A stretch of 50,899 nt of DNA from Rhodopseudomonas infernalis (GCF_022271405.1 NZ_JAJNAL010000037.1:1-50899), one strand, 5' to 3'. Positions 26,273 to 36,718 are shown, counted from the stretch's first letter. The notes: generated by a model from the letters alone, not told the origin. A program made the numbers and translations.

Positions 26273-26352
26273 CGTCATTGCGAGGAGCGAAGCGACGAAG
26301 CAATCCAGCTCGGTGCACGGAGCTGGATTGCTTCGCTGCGCTCGCAATGACG
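26273..26352. repeat. Palindromic repeat (CGTCATTGCGAG type)
   Basis: CGTCATTGCGAGGAGCGAAG ... AAGCAATCCAGCTC, then its inverted copy ending CTCGCAATGACG, forms a long imperfect hairpin of about 80 bases. It is a different family from the CATTCCGGGG repeats. It lies between lldD and the enoyl-CoA hydratase-like gene and could attenuate read-through. Confidence 0.85.
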
Positions 26353-26378
26353 GATGGCGAGCGTTGTTTGCTGGCCGC

Positions 26379-27518
26379 TTACTCCGCCAGCACCTTCTCG
26401 TCGATCTGGTTGATCGAATTGACGCCGCACAGGCCCATCGTGGTCGACAGCTCCCTGCTGATGATGTCGATCGCCTTGGCGACGCCCGGGCCGCCGAACG
26501 CGCCGAGGCCGTAGATGTAGGCGCGGCCGATCATGCAACTGCGGGCGCCGAGCGCCAGCGCGCGCATCACGTCCTGGCCGGAGCGGATGCCGCCGTCGAA
26601 CATCACTTCGATATGCGAGCCGACGGTGTGGACGATCTCCGGCAGCACCTCGATCGACGACGGTGCGCCGTCGAGCTGGCGGCCGCCATGGTTCGACACC
26701 ACCAGCGCCTCGGCGCCGACCTTGACCGCCTCGCGGGCGTCCTCGACGTCGAGGATGCCCTTGATGATCAGCTTGCCCGGCCAGATCGAGCGGATCCAGT
26801 CGATGTCCTTCCAGTTCAGCGACGGATCGAATTGCGACGCGACCCAGGCGGACACCGATTCCAGGTCCTTCGAGCCGGGCAGATGGCCGGCGATGTTGCC
26901 GAAGTTACGCTGCTTGCCGCCGAGGATGCCCTTCACCCAGCCGGGCTTGGTGGCGATGTCGATCAGGTTCTTCGGCCGGAAGATTTCCGGCGGCACCGTC
27001 ATGCCGTTCTTGATGTCCTGATGGCGCTGGCCGATCACCTGCAGGTCGACCGTCAGAACCAGCGCGCTGCACTTGGCGGCGATCGCGCGCTCGATCAGCG
27101 CTTTGACGAAGCCGCGGTCGCGCATCACGTAGAGCTGAAACCAGAACGGCTTGTCGACATTCGCCGCGACGTCCTCGATCGAGCAGATCGACATCGTCGA
27201 CAGCGTGTAGGGGATGCCGGCGGCATGGGCGGCGCGGCAGGCGTGGATCTCGCCGTCGCCATATTGCATGCCGGTCGAGCCGACCGGGGCGAGGATCAGC
27301 GGCATCGCCGCCTTCTCGCCGATGATGGTGGTCGAGAGGTCCCGCTTGGAGATGTCGACCAGAATGCGCTGCCGGAATTTGATCCGCTTGAGGTCGTCGA
27401 CATTGGCGCGGAGCGTCTCCTCCGCGTAGGAGCCGTGGTCGACATAGTCGAAGAACATCTTCGGCACCTTGCGCTTGTGAATCTGGCGAAGGTCCTCGAT
27501 GCAGGTGATGTATTTCAT
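26379..27518 (-). CDS. lldD: FMN-dependent L-lactate dehydrogenase (LldD type)
   Basis: A 379-residue TIM-barrel flavoenzyme of the alpha-hydroxy acid oxidase family. Tyr24 (MFFDYVDHGS), Tyr130 (FQLYVMRDR) and the catalytic pair His277/Arg280 (VVSNHGGRQLDG) are in place. MFDGGIRSGQDVMRALALGA holds the FMN phosphate. Together they support oxidation of L-lactate or a similar 2-hydroxy acid, with electrons passed to quinone at the inner membrane. I chose the ATG at 27518; the open frame runs on without family similarity. It is first in a likely unit with the hydratase-like and TRIC genes. Confidence 0.9.
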   Translation of the reverse strand: MKYITCIEDLRQIHKRKVPKMFFDYVDHGSYAEETLRANVDDLKRIKFRQRILVDISKRDLSTTIIGEKAAMPLILAPVGSTGMQYGDGEIHACRAAHAAGIPYTLSTMSICSIEDVAANVDKPFWFQLYVMRDRGFVKALIERAIAAKCSALVLTVDLQVIGQRHQDIKNGMTVPPEIFRPKNLIDIATKPGWVKGILGGKQRNFGNIAGHLPGSKDLESVSAWVASQFDPSLNWKDIDWIRSIWPGKLIIKGILDVEDAREAVKVGAEALVVSNHGGRQLDGAPSSIEVLPEIVHTVGSHIEVMFDGGIRSGQDVMRALALGARSCMIGRAYIYGLGAFGGPGVAKAIDIISRELSTTMGLCGVNSINQIDEKVLAE

Positions 27519-27678
27519 GAACGTTGCCGCCCCTGGTCCGTTTCTGCGCGTCGCGTCCTCTAGCACGCCGCAGCGGCGCGCAACATGGGCGGGAACGCTG
27601 CGCCGGTCCGCCGCTGGAACAGCGCGGGTTCCCATGCGTTTCCTCCCCAAGATCCCCCCATGGAGCAGGAGCCACAAC

Positions 27679-27888
27679 ATGGCCGACACCAAAATTATCG
27701 AAAAGACCGAGAAGACGACCGTCGAGAAAACCGCCGGCGCCCCGATTAAGCACAGCACCACCGAGAAGACCGAAAAGGACGCCGAGCTGAACGAGGCGCT
27801 GGAAGAGTCTTTTCCGGGGTCCGATCCAATCAGCGCGACCCAGCCCGCCCCCTCGAAGCCGGACGGCGACAGCAAGCGCAAGTCCTAA
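27679..27888 (+). CDS. Small conserved acidic protein (SFPGSDPIS motif)
   Basis: A 69-residue highly charged protein. The N-terminal part is Lys/Glu/Thr-rich (KTEKTTVEKT, TEKTEK). The second half contains DAELNEALEESFPGSDPISATQP, a motif found in short proteins of unknown function throughout alphaproteobacteria. It has no signal peptide and is probably disordered. The ATG at 27679 follows AGGAG. It lies divergent from lldD, 160 nt away. Confidence 0.75.
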   Translation: MADTKIIEKTEKTTVEKTAGAPIKHSTTEKTEKDAELNEALEESFPGSDPISATQPAPSKPDGDSKRKS

Positions 27889-27941
27889 GGCCCTCGATTC
27901 GTCATCGTCCCGGGGCGGAAATCGATCGTTTTCAACAGCTT

Positions 27942-27967
27942 GCGCTGCGGACCCGGGTCCGCAGCGC
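27942..27967. repeat. Perfect 26-nt palindrome
   Basis: GCGCTGCGGACCC is followed directly by its exact reverse complement (13 + 13 bases, no loop). It lies 54 nt after the small acidic gene and 124 nt before glmM. It may end transcription of the former or be the core of another dispersed element. Confidence 0.75.
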
Positions 27968-28091
27968 GTAATCATTCTTTATATTTTTTGAAGGGCCGGC
28001 CGCTAGATTGGCCCTATAAGCGGGGTTTCGCCACGTGGCGCCGGCCGGACATCGGCTGCGGACGCCAATCGTGGCCTGGCGGGGGACATCA

Positions 28092-29444
<1,353 letters not shown>

Positions 29445-29564
29445 TAATCGCTGCGGCGCACGCGTAGTCCGCGTCGCATCGTCGCCTGTCGTATCTCGGC
29501 CTGGTTGCATCTCAGCCATGGCGAATCATGGCTGGCGTACGAATGCCGGGAGTTCTAGTTTGCG

Positions 29565-29596
29565 GACGGTCGGCAGCTTTGCCGGCCGTCTTTTTG
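29565..29596 (+). terminator. Rho-independent terminator downstream of glmM
   Basis: GACGGTCGGC pairs with GCCGGCCGTC (one G-U) across a 6-base loop, followed by TTTTTGTTT. It lies 120 nt after glmM and ends its transcript before the MFS gene. Confidence 0.85.
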
Positions 29597-29642
29597 TTTG
29601 TCGGCGCCTGATGGCTCCGCTCGTTGCTCAGGAAACTCCGCC

Positions 29643-30905
29643 GTGAACAAGCCGGTCGACGTCGACGTGGATCACGCTGCCCCGGTGGCGGCGCCTGACA
29701 CGGCACTGCCCGAAAATACGTCGGCCGCACCGCCGTCGGCGGGGCCTGCCTATGTGGTGCTCGGCGGCATCAGCTTTTCGCATTTCCTCAACGACACCAT
29801 GCAGTCGCTGATTCCGTCGGTGTACCCGATCCTGAAGGCGAACTACGCGCTGGATTTCGGCCAGATCGGCATGATCACGCTGGCGTTCCAGTTCACCGCG
29901 TCGCTGCTGCAGCCGGTGGTCGGGCACATGACCGACAAGAAGGCGCAGCCGTTCTCGCTGGCGATCGGCATGGGCTCGACCTTCCTGGGGCTGCTGCTGC
30001 TCAGCGTCGCGCATTCCTACGCGGTGATCCTGGTCGCTGCGGCGATGATCGGCCTCGGCTCCGCGGTGTTTCACCCCGAGTCGGCGCGGATCGCGCGGCT
30101 CGCCTCCGGCGGCCGGCACGGTATGGCGCAATCGGTGTTCCAGGTCGGCGGCAATGCCGGCACGGCGCTCGGCCCGGTGCTGGCGGCGCTGATCGTGGTG
30201 CCGTTCGGCCAGCCGTCGATCGCCTGGTTCTCGTCGATCGCGTTCGTCGCCATCCTCGTGCTGTGGCGGATCGGCATGTGGTACAAGCCGCAGGTCGCCG
30301 GCAAGAAGAGGATGGTGGTGAGCCCGCATCCGCATGCGCCGGGGCGCCGCCGGGTGATGGTCGCGCTGGTGGTGCTGGTGGCGCTGCTGTTTTCCAAGCA
30401 GCTCTATCTGTCGAGCCTGTCGAGCTACTACACGTTCTACCTGATCGGGAAATTCCACGTCTCGACCCAGACCGCGCAGATGTTCCTGTTCATCTTCCTC
30501 GCCGCCACCGCGGCCGGGGTGTTCTTCGGCGGCCCGCTCGGCGACCGGTTCGGCCGGCGCTATGTGATCTGGTTCTCGATCCTCGGCATCCTGCCCTTCA
30601 CGCTGGCGCTGCCTTACGCCGGGCTGTACGCAAGTGCAGTGCTGACCGTGTTCATCGGCTTCATCCTGGCGTCCGCAACGCCCGCGATCATCGTGTTCGC
30701 GCAGGAATTGATGCCCCACCGGTTCGGCATGATCTCGGGGGTGTTCTTCGGCTTCGCCTTCGGCATCGGGGGCCTCGGCGCGGCGGCGCTGGGCGAGGTG
30801 GCCGACCACTATGGCATCGACTTCGTGTACCAGGTCTGCTCGTTCCTGCCCGCACTCGGCCTGCTCGCGGTGCTGCTGCCGAAGATGCCGCGCCACGCGC
30901 ACTAG
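29643..30905 (+). CDS. MFS transporter, fosmidomycin-resistance (Fsr) type
   Basis: A 420-residue major facilitator protein with 12 predicted helices after a 40-residue hydrophilic N-terminus. The Fsr-like first helix carries GISFSHFLNDTMQSLIPSVYP. The loop 2-3 motif is VGHMTDKKAQPFSLAIG, and GSAVFHPESARIARLASGG is typical of the Fsr group. GGPLGDRFGRRYVIWFS is the second-half copy of the MFS loop motif. It is likely a proton-coupled drug or metabolite exporter. I chose GTG at 29643, with AGGAAA before it. The real substrate is unknown. Confidence 0.85.
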   Translation: MNKPVDVDVDHAAPVAAPDTALPENTSAAPPSAGPAYVVLGGISFSHFLNDTMQSLIPSVYPILKANYALDFGQIGMITLAFQFTASLLQPVVGHMTDKKAQPFSLAIGMGSTFLGLLLLSVAHSYAVILVAAAMIGLGSAVFHPESARIARLASGGRHGMAQSVFQVGGNAGTALGPVLAALIVVPFGQPSIAWFSSIAFVAILVLWRIGMWYKPQVAGKKRMVVSPHPHAPGRRRVMVALVVLVALLFSKQLYLSSLSSYYTFYLIGKFHVSTQTAQMFLFIFLAATAAGVFFGGPLGDRFGRRYVIWFSILGILPFTLALPYAGLYASAVLTVFIGFILASATPAIIVFAQELMPHRFGMISGVFFGFAFGIGGLGAAALGEVADHYGIDFVYQVCSFLPALGLLAVLLPKMPRHAH

Positions 30906-30955
30906 CTCGGCGCCCTGGCGGTCCAACAGAAGACATCACCCATCCTAACGTTTTG

Positions 30956-30977
30956 TGAGTCATCGGGCGATGACTCA
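30956..30977. promoter_or_regulatory. Perfect 10+10 dyad upstream of the Omp gene
   Basis: TGAGTCATCG and CGATGACTCA flank GG. The 2-base centre is too small for a good RNA loop, so a DNA-binding dyad is more likely. It lies 51 nt after the MFS stop and 147 nt before the outer-membrane protein gene. Confidence 0.4.
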
Positions 30978-31123
30978 TCGTCCCAAGACCGGATTGATAC
31001 CAAATATCAACCTTAAGAATTAGGGTTAAGTGGCGCTTAAGGAATTGCTGGCATCGTCTATTCAAAGGTTTCCGGGTGCGGGGGCCTTCCGTTGATCATC
31101 ATTGGACCAAAGGGACGAAGCCA

Positions 31124-31969
31124 ATGCGTAGCGTGACGAAGATTTTGGCCGCCGGAGCGGCTTCGATGATGTGCTCGGCGGCCTTCGCGGCAGATATGCC
31201 CATTGCCCCGCCGCCGGCTTACGCACCGCCGCCGGTGGAAGACTTCGGCGGCTGGTATCTCCGCGGCGATATCGGCTTCAGCAACCAGCAGGTCAAGGAT
31301 CTGCGCTACGGTCGTGACTCGGCCTATTCGCAGCTCACCTCGTTCGACCAGCAGACCAGCTTCGACGCCGCCGGCATCTACGGCATCGGTGTCGGTTATC
31401 AGTTCAACAACTGGTTCCGCGCGGACGTCGTCGGCCAGTATCGCGGCAATTCGAATTTCAAGGGCACCGACCGATTCACCGGCACGTCGTTCGGCACGCC
31501 TTACAGCGGTATCGACAACTACGGCGCCAGCAAGTCCGAATGGCTGGTGATGGCCAACGGTTACGTCGATCTCGGTACTTGGTGGTGCGTGACGCCGTTC
31601 ATCGGCGCCGGCGTCGGCGCCGCGCGCGTCACGATGGCGGGCTTCACCGACACCGGCATCAATAACCTGCCGTTCTCGACCACCAGCTTCGCCAGCGCTC
31701 CGACCGCGTCGAAATGGAATCTGGCCTGGGCGCTGCACACCGGTCTGGCCTACAAGGTCAATCCGAACCTGACGCTCGAACTCGCCTACAGCTACCTCAA
31801 CCTCGGCGACGGCTACACCGGTGCGCTGTCTGACTACGTGGGCAACACCACCAACAACAGCTTCAAGTTCAAGGACATCACCTCGCACGATGTGAAGCTC
31901 GGCGTGCGCTGGAATCTGGACTCGGCGCCGATGTACGCGCCGCCGCCGCCGCTGATGCGCAAGGGCTGA
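31124..31969 (+). CDS. Outer-membrane beta-barrel protein (Omp25/Omp31 type)
   Basis: A 281-residue exported protein. The signal peptide is 1-23 (ending AAFAAD). A Pro-rich linker (MPIAPPPAYAPPPVEDF) follows, then an eight-stranded barrel beginning GGWYLRGDIGFS and ending in the aromatic HDVKLGVRWNL strand. The C-terminus adds a second Pro-rich tail (MYAPPPPLMRKG) beyond the barrel, which is uncommon. Such proteins are abundant surface proteins of rhizobia and relatives. The start at 31124 is fixed by the signal peptide. A terminator follows at 31997. Confidence 0.88.
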   Translation: MRSVTKILAAGAASMMCSAAFAADMPIAPPPAYAPPPVEDFGGWYLRGDIGFSNQQVKDLRYGRDSAYSQLTSFDQQTSFDAAGIYGIGVGYQFNNWFRADVVGQYRGNSNFKGTDRFTGTSFGTPYSGIDNYGASKSEWLVMANGYVDLGTWWCVTPFIGAGVGAARVTMAGFTDTGINNLPFSTTSFASAPTASKWNLAWALHTGLAYKVNPNLTLELAYSYLNLGDGYTGALSDYVGNTTNNSFKFKDITSHDVKLGVRWNLDSAPMYAPPPPLMRKG

Positions 31970-31996
31970 GCGCCCCTCGTTTCTTAAGACTGATTA

Positions 31997-32028
31997 ACGG
32001 CGCGGGAGCTTCCCGCGCCGTTTTTGTT
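31997..32028 (+). terminator. Rho-independent terminator
   Basis: ACGGCGCGGGA pairs perfectly with TCCCGCGCCGT over a 3-base loop, followed by TTTTGTTT. It ends the outer-membrane protein transcript. Confidence 0.93.
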
Positions 32029-32110
32029 TGGCGAGAAGCTGTACTGACAAGGATTGATTAAGGTTAACAGGCGATGATCGCTTCGTACCCGGTGGTCGAG
32101 GAGCGTTGCG

Positions 32111-32899
32111 ATGCGTGGAGTGTGGGTTGCTGCGGCGATGATCATGGTGGCGCACGGCGCTCAGGCGGCCGACCTGCCCGAGTTCGGCGCACTGCGCGGC
32201 GCGGTGGTCGATACGCCCGGCGTCGTCAACTGGCAGGGTTTCTATGTCGGTGGCCAGGCCGGCTACGGCACCTCGGATATGGACTTCACGAATTCGACGC
32301 AGGGCGTTGCTGCCAATCTGCTGACGAATACCGCAGTGGAGAGCGTTCTCGGGGTATCGTCGTGGCCGGTGCTCGGCAAGGCTTCATCGCACGGCCAGGG
32401 CTGGGGCGGCTTCGTCGGCTATAACGCGCAGTGGGACGACGTCGTGCTCGGCATCGAAGCCAACTACATGCACGGAACGTTCGGCGGTTCGATGTCCGGA
32501 TCGATGGGCCGGCAGATGGCCTCTAACGGTGTGACCTACGGCGCGATCTACGGCGCCAACGCAGGCATCAAAGTCCACGACGTCGGGTCTGCCCGTCTGC
32601 GCGCCGGCTGGGCGTTCGGCGGCTTTCTGCCCTACGCGTTCGGCGGCGTGGCTCTCGGACAGGCGGACATCGTTCAATCGGCGAGCATTATCGGTACGGA
32701 TTCCGGGGGCACCTGGATGCTCAGCGGAGGCCAGGTTCAGAACAGCCACTTCATCTACGGCTATTCGGCGGGTCTCGGTGTCGACATGATGGTGTATCGC
32801 GGCCTGTTCGTGCGCGCCGAGTGGGAGTATCAGAAGTTCGCCGCGCCGATCAACACCGCGGTCTCCACGGTGCGCGGCGGCGTCGGCTACAAGTTCTGA
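32111..32899 (+). CDS. Outer-membrane beta-barrel protein, second
   Basis: A 262-residue exported protein with a signal peptide (1-20, ending GAQAAD). The barrel opens with WQGFYVGGQAGYG and closes with VRGGVGYKF, which ends in the C-terminal Phe recognised by the BAM machinery. GWGGFVGYNAQWDDVVLGIEANYMHG is the Omp25-like strand pair. It shows only loose similarity to the protein at 31124, so this is not a recent duplication. GAGGAG precedes the ATG. It probably contributes to the outer surface or envelope stability. Confidence 0.88.
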   Translation: MRGVWVAAAMIMVAHGAQAADLPEFGALRGAVVDTPGVVNWQGFYVGGQAGYGTSDMDFTNSTQGVAANLLTNTAVESVLGVSSWPVLGKASSHGQGWGGFVGYNAQWDDVVLGIEANYMHGTFGGSMSGSMGRQMASNGVTYGAIYGANAGIKVHDVGSARLRAGWAFGGFLPYAFGGVALGQADIVQSASIIGTDSGGTWMLSGGQVQNSHFIYGYSAGLGVDMMVYRGLFVRAEWEYQKFAAPINTAVSTVRGGVGYKF

Positions 32900-32978
32900 T
32901 CACGACCGGCATCGATCCGTGGATTGACGGAGCGCGCTGCTGCTGTTCGACTACGCCGCAAACCAAAAAGGGGCGGCG

Positions 32979-33578
32979 ATGCGAATTTATGGCGATCTCA
33001 ATTCGGGCAATTGTCTGAAGGTGAAGTGGGTGTGCGATGCGCTGTCGCTGCCCTACGAATGGATCGCCGTGGATACGATGCAGGGCGAGACGCGGTCGCC
33101 GGAGTTTCTCGCCCTCAATCCCGCCGGGCAGGTGCCCGTGGTGGTGCTGAGCGACGGCCGGCCGCTGGCGCAGTCCAACGCGATCATCCGCTTTCTCGCG
33201 CGCGACAGTGCATTGGTGCCGGCTGAGCATTATCTCGCCGCCAAGATGGACGAGTGGCTGTTCTGGGAGCAGTACAGCCACGAGCCTTATATCGCGGTAT
33301 GCCGTTATCAGATGGTGTATCTCGGCAAGCCGGCGTCCGCGCTCGATCCCGATCGGGTCAAGCGTGGGCATGCGGCACTTGCTTTGATGGAGCGGCAGCT
33401 CGCGGGCTCCATGTTCCTCACCGGCGCGCGGCCCACGCTGGCGGACGTGGCGCTGCTGGCCTATACGCGGCTCGCCCCCGAAGGCGGCTTCTCGCTGCAC
33501 GACTATCCCGCTGTGCGGCGCTGGATCGGCGATGCCGAAAGCACGCTCCGCCTTGCGCCCGTCGGCGGCACCGGGTGA
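32979..33578 (+). CDS. Glutathione S-transferase
   Basis: A 199-residue cytosolic GST. The N-terminus MRIYGDLNSGNCLKVKWVCDAL has Ser9 and Cys12 in the catalytic loop. GQVPVVVLSDGRPLAQSNAIIRFLA holds the cis-proline and the glutathione gamma-glutamyl site, and PTLADVALLAYTR is the N-capping box. It resembles bacterial YfcG/theta-like GSTs and is only distantly similar to the GST at 15713. It starts 79 nt after the outer-membrane protein gene. The substrate is unknown. Confidence 0.87.
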   Translation: MRIYGDLNSGNCLKVKWVCDALSLPYEWIAVDTMQGETRSPEFLALNPAGQVPVVVLSDGRPLAQSNAIIRFLARDSALVPAEHYLAAKMDEWLFWEQYSHEPYIAVCRYQMVYLGKPASALDPDRVKRGHAALALMERQLAGSMFLTGARPTLADVALLAYTRLAPEGGFSLHDYPAVRRWIGDAESTLRLAPVGGTG

Positions 33579-33863
33579 GCATGGGCCCTGACGCCATCGC
33601 GATCCGGCCGCGCGGCGCGAGGATGTGTCCGGCGATCGTCACGTCGCCATGACGGTCCGATTTTGAATTGTCCTGCAGGGGCTTGCAGTGCGCGACCTCA
33701 GCGCGGCGCGTTCAATCCTGGACACTGGTAATCGTACGGGACGCGCTCTTTAAGTCTCGGGTAATCAGATGGAAGCATCTTCCGATTTGTCGCCGACTGT
33801 CAGTGACATCGAAATCGATGCGCGAGTCGAATCGTGCATCCGCCTGCTGAGGAACTACGCGCA

Positions 33864-34388
33864 ATGGCCAGGCCGCAGATCAAGCCGACGGGCGTCGAAT
33901 GCCCGTTTGGCGAGGAAGAATTGATCGTCTCCAAGACTAATCTCAAAGGTCACATCACCTACGCCAACGACGTCTTTATCAGGCTGTCGAAGTATCCGCG
34001 GGGTGAAGTGATCGGTGCGCCGCACAGCATGATCCGGCATCCGGACATGCCGCGCACCATCTTCAAGCTGCTCTGGGACACCATCCAGGAGAAGAAGGAA
34101 ATCTTCGCCTATGTGGTGAACATGGCCTGCGACGGCGATCACTACTGGGTGTTCGCCCACGTCACGCCGACTCTGGATGCGCAGCGCAACGTCGTCGGAT
34201 TCCACTCCAATCGCCGCAAGCCAACGCGCGATCAACTCGCCAAGATCGAGCCGCTCTATGCGCGGATCCGCGAGGAGGAGAACCGCCATCGCAACGCCAA
34301 GGACGGTATGATGAGCGGCTACGCGATGCTGACGGATATGCTGAAAAAGCAGGGTGTGGGTTATGACGAATTCATCTTCTCTGTCTAA
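33864..34388 (+). CDS. PAS-domain sensor, Aer/CetB-like
   Basis: A 174-residue soluble protein consisting of one PAS domain plus a short helical tail. [39 protein letters not shown] is the Aer-type PAS core, whose relatives bind FAD. The conserved [14 protein letters not shown] strand pair follows. The tail ([19 protein letters not shown]) could dock on a receptor. I chose the ATG at 33864; an in-frame GTG at 33834 would add ten residues. It overlaps the downstream chemoreceptor gene by 26 nt, so the pair likely works as one energy or redox sensor, like CetB with CetA. Confidence 0.85.
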   Translation: MARPQIKPTGVECPFGEEELIVSKTNLKGHITYANDVFIRLSKYPRGEVIGAPHSMIRHPDMPRTIFKLLWDTIQEKKEIFAYVVNMACDGDHYWVFAHVTPTLDAQRNVVGFHSNRRKPTRDQLAKIEPLYARIREEENRHRNAKDGMMSGYAMLTDMLKKQGVGYDEFIFSV

Positions 34389-35667
34389 AGCGCTGATCGC
34401 CCTGTTCGGCGCGCTGATCGCCACCGTCGCGCTCGGCGGGTTGCGGTTCGCGTTCGGCCCGTTCGGCTATGTGGTCGAAGCAATCGGGATGATGCCGGCG
34501 TTGCTGGCGATCGGAGCCGCGATCTGGTGGACGCTGCGCGCGTCCGCCGCTGTCCGCGAGGTCGCGGACATCTGCGAGGGCGCCAAGCGCGGCGATCTCG
34601 AAGGTCGTGTCATGGGCCCCCGCGATGGCGGCGAGGTCGGCCGAGCGCAGGCCGGCATCAACGACGCGCTGGATATCGTGGACGCATTCGTTCGCGAGGC
34701 TTCGGCGTCGATGGAATATGCCTCGCACGGCAAGTGCTTCCGCAAGGTGCTGACGCGCGGTCTGCCCGGCTCCTTCCGCATCGCCGCCGACGTCATCAAC
34801 AGCGGCACCGACTCGATGGATCGCCGCGTGCGCAGCACCGCCCAGCAGGCGCAGAGTTTCGCCGCCAACATGGACCGCGTCGCCGAGGCGCTGGCCGGCG
34901 CCGCGGTGGAGCTGCGGTCGGACTCGTCGGCGATGGCTGCGGCCGCGGAAGAAACCAGCCGGCAGTCCAGCGGCGTCGCCACAGGGTCTTCGGAAGCCTC
35001 CGCCAATGTGCAGAGCGTCGCGAGCGCTACCGAAGAATTATCAGCCTCGATCGTGGAGATCACCCGTCAGGTGACGCTGTCGTCGGCGGCCACTCATCAC
35101 GCGGTCGACGAAGCGCAGCAGACTAACGAGAAGATCCGTGCGCTCGCCGATGCGGCGCAGCGGATCGGCGACGTCGTCAAGCTGATCAACGCGGTCGCGG
35201 CGCAGACCAATCTTCTGGCCCTGAACGCCACGATCGAAGCGGCGCGCGCCGGCGAGTCCGGCAAGGGATTTGCGGTCGTCGCCTCCGAGGTCAAAACGCT
35301 GGCCAGCCAGACCGCCAAGGCGACCGAGGAAATCGCCGCCGCGATCACCGAGGTGCAGCAGATCACCGAACAATCGGTGCAGGCGGTGGAGGCGATCGGC
35401 CGACGCATCGCCGAGATCAGCGAAGTGTCCAACACCATCGCGGCCGCGATGGAACAGCAGGGCGCGGCCACACGCGAGATCGCCCGCAACGTCCAGCAGG
35501 CGTCGAACGGCACCAACGAAGTCTCGGGCAACATATCCGGCATCAGCCAGGCGGCCGACGATACCGGGCGGATCGCCTCGCGTGTCAGCGATGCGTCCGG
35601 CAAGATCGCTCACGAAGTCGAGACGTTGCGCAGCGAAGTCCGGCAGTTCATCGCCAAAGTGGCATAG
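34363..35667 (+). CDS. Methyl-accepting chemotaxis protein without periplasmic sensor
   Basis: A 434-residue chemoreceptor. Two closely spaced membrane helices (about 10-30 and 41-62) leave almost no periplasmic loop. A HAMP-like stretch follows ([19 protein letters not shown]), then a coiled-coil signalling domain. Its conserved tip is [35 protein letters not shown]. No ligand-binding domain is present, so input probably comes from the co-encoded PAS protein whose gene overlaps it by 26 nt. The arrangement matches the membrane/HAMP half of Aer. No CheR/CheB pentapeptide is seen at the C-terminus. Confidence 0.9.
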   Translation: MTNSSSLSKALIALFGALIATVALGGLRFAFGPFGYVVEAIGMMPALLAIGAAIWWTLRASAAVREVADICEGAKRGDLEGRVMGPRDGGEVGRAQAGINDALDIVDAFVREASASMEYASHGKCFRKVLTRGLPGSFRIAADVINSGTDSMDRRVRSTAQQAQSFAANMDRVAEALAGAAVELRSDSSAMAAAAEETSRQSSGVATGSSEASANVQSVASATEELSASIVEITRQVTLSSAATHHAVDEAQQTNEKIRALADAAQRIGDVVKLINAVAAQTNLLALNATIEAARAGESGKGFAVVASEVKTLASQTAKATEEIAAAITEVQQITEQSVQAVEAIGRRIAEISEVSNTIAAAMEQQGAATREIARNVQQASNGTNEVSGNISGISQAADDTGRIASRVSDASGKIAHEVETLRSEVRQFIAKVA

Positions 35668-35761
35668 CTGCCGAGCGCGTCGCGACAACGCGACTGCGCG
35701 GCCACGCGGAACGGCATCGGTAGGCGCCGGTTTCTCCCGCCTGGCAAACGGGAGATCTACC

Positions 35762-36109
35762 ATGCGCCTGCTATCAACAACCACGCTCATCGTCGCTCTG
35801 CTGTCGGTCTCGGCCGCTCGCGCCCAGGCGCCAATGCCGGGCTCGGGCGTCGCGGTGGATCCGATGACGGGAGCGCAGAGCCCGGGCAGCGCGGGGATCA
35901 GTTCGGCTCCGGGCGGCTCGAGCACATCGGCGACGGGAACCGGTCTGACCGGAACCACGACCGGCTCGAACCTCAACAGCCCGGGTATCAATCAGCCGGG
36001 TGTGCCGAACACATCCTCTCCGGGCACGATCGGCAGCGGCGCCTCGCCCAGCGGATTGCCGGGCGACAGCCCGACGTCACCTGGTTTCCCAAGCCCGGTC
36101 GGTCGCTGA
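35762..36109 (+). CDS. Small secreted Gly/Ser/Thr-rich protein
   Basis: A 115-residue exported protein. The signal peptide (1-20, ending AARAQ) is followed by a low-complexity chain rich in Gly, Ser, Thr and Pro (SSAPGGSSTSATGTGLTGTT, PSGLPGDSPTSPGFPSP) with no predicted fold. GGGAG precedes the start. I do not recognise a family. It resembles the next gene in composition but not in detailed sequence. Confidence 0.65.
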   Translation: MRLLSTTTLIVALLSVSAARAQAPMPGSGVAVDPMTGAQSPGSAGISSAPGGSSTSATGTGLTGTTTGSNLNSPGINQPGVPNTSSPGTIGSGASPSGLPGDSPTSPGFPSPVGR

Positions 36110-36298
36110 CGTTTCATCGTCCGAAGAGCGAACTAACAGACGCTGACTGCTACGGCGCGGCATTGCTTCGCGCTGGATCACGTTTGCGTTCCGCTGCTGA
36201 TCAGTTGTGACGTGTGATGCATTGACGCTGCGCGCGTGAGGAACGGGTCGTTCTGCCTGGGATTGAACAACCACGTCACACAGGGAAGGAAGCTCACG

Positions 36299-36592
36299 AT
36301 GCAATCCAAGTTTCGCATGACTGCCGTCGTCGCCGCCGCGTTGCTGGCCTCGACCGCACTTGCCTCGGCGCAGACCAGCACCACCATGTCGCCCGCCAAC
36401 TCGGCCAGCAAGGCGGGCGGTGAGGCCGCTTCGCAAGGCTCGACGGGCGGCGAGTCCAACGTCGGCTCGGTCACCGCCGTGCCGAACTCGACGTCGAGCG
36501 GCGCTGCAGCCGCCGGCACTTCGACCGGCGCCGGCGCGGCCGAAGCCACCACGGGCAGTTCTGGCGCAGCCGGCTCCGGCACAGGCCGATAA
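36299..36592 (+). CDS. Small secreted Ala/Gly/Ser/Thr-rich protein
   Basis: A 97-residue exported protein. The signal peptide (1-25, ending ALASAQ) is followed by a low-complexity tail (TSTTMSPANSASKAGGEAAS to the GSGTGR terminus) with few charges and no Cys. GGAAGGAAG precedes the start at 36299. A very strong terminator follows. The function is unknown; composition suggests a flexible envelope or secreted peptide. Confidence 0.65.
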   Translation: MQSKFRMTAVVAAALLASTALASAQTSTTMSPANSASKAGGEAASQGSTGGESNVGSVTAVPNSTSSGAAAAGTSTGAGAAEATTGSSGAAGSGTGR

Positions 36593-36608
36593 CAACCCAT
36601 CCGATACC

Positions 36609-36643
36609 AAGCGAGCGGTGAGTCTCTCACCGCTCGCTTTTCA
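36609..36643 (+). terminator. Rho-independent terminator
   Basis: AAGCGAGCGGTGAG pairs perfectly over 14 bp with CTCACCGCTCGCTT across a 3-base loop, then TTTC. It separates the small secreted gene from the serC promoter. Confidence 0.92.
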
Positions 36644-36718
36644 TGTGTGGAGCTCCCGGTCCGCGCCGGACAGGGGGCAACTTTTGCTTGTCCGGAATCT
36701 TCCGGAACTGCGACATCC

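Noticed and set aside
26379-27881. 500-residue form of the lactate dehydrogenase
   Set aside because: The first 121 codons have no family similarity and overlap the divergent small acidic gene; the ATG at 27518 gives the normal length.
27988-28018. Promoter for glmM (TTGAAG ... TATAAG)
   Set aside because: Spacing is 21 bases, too long for a sigma-70 promoter, so no call was made.
33769-33920. Short open frame (about 50 codons) ahead of and overlapping the PAS gene
   Set aside because: No clear ribosome binding site and no recognisable sequence; it could be a leader peptide but there is no evidence.
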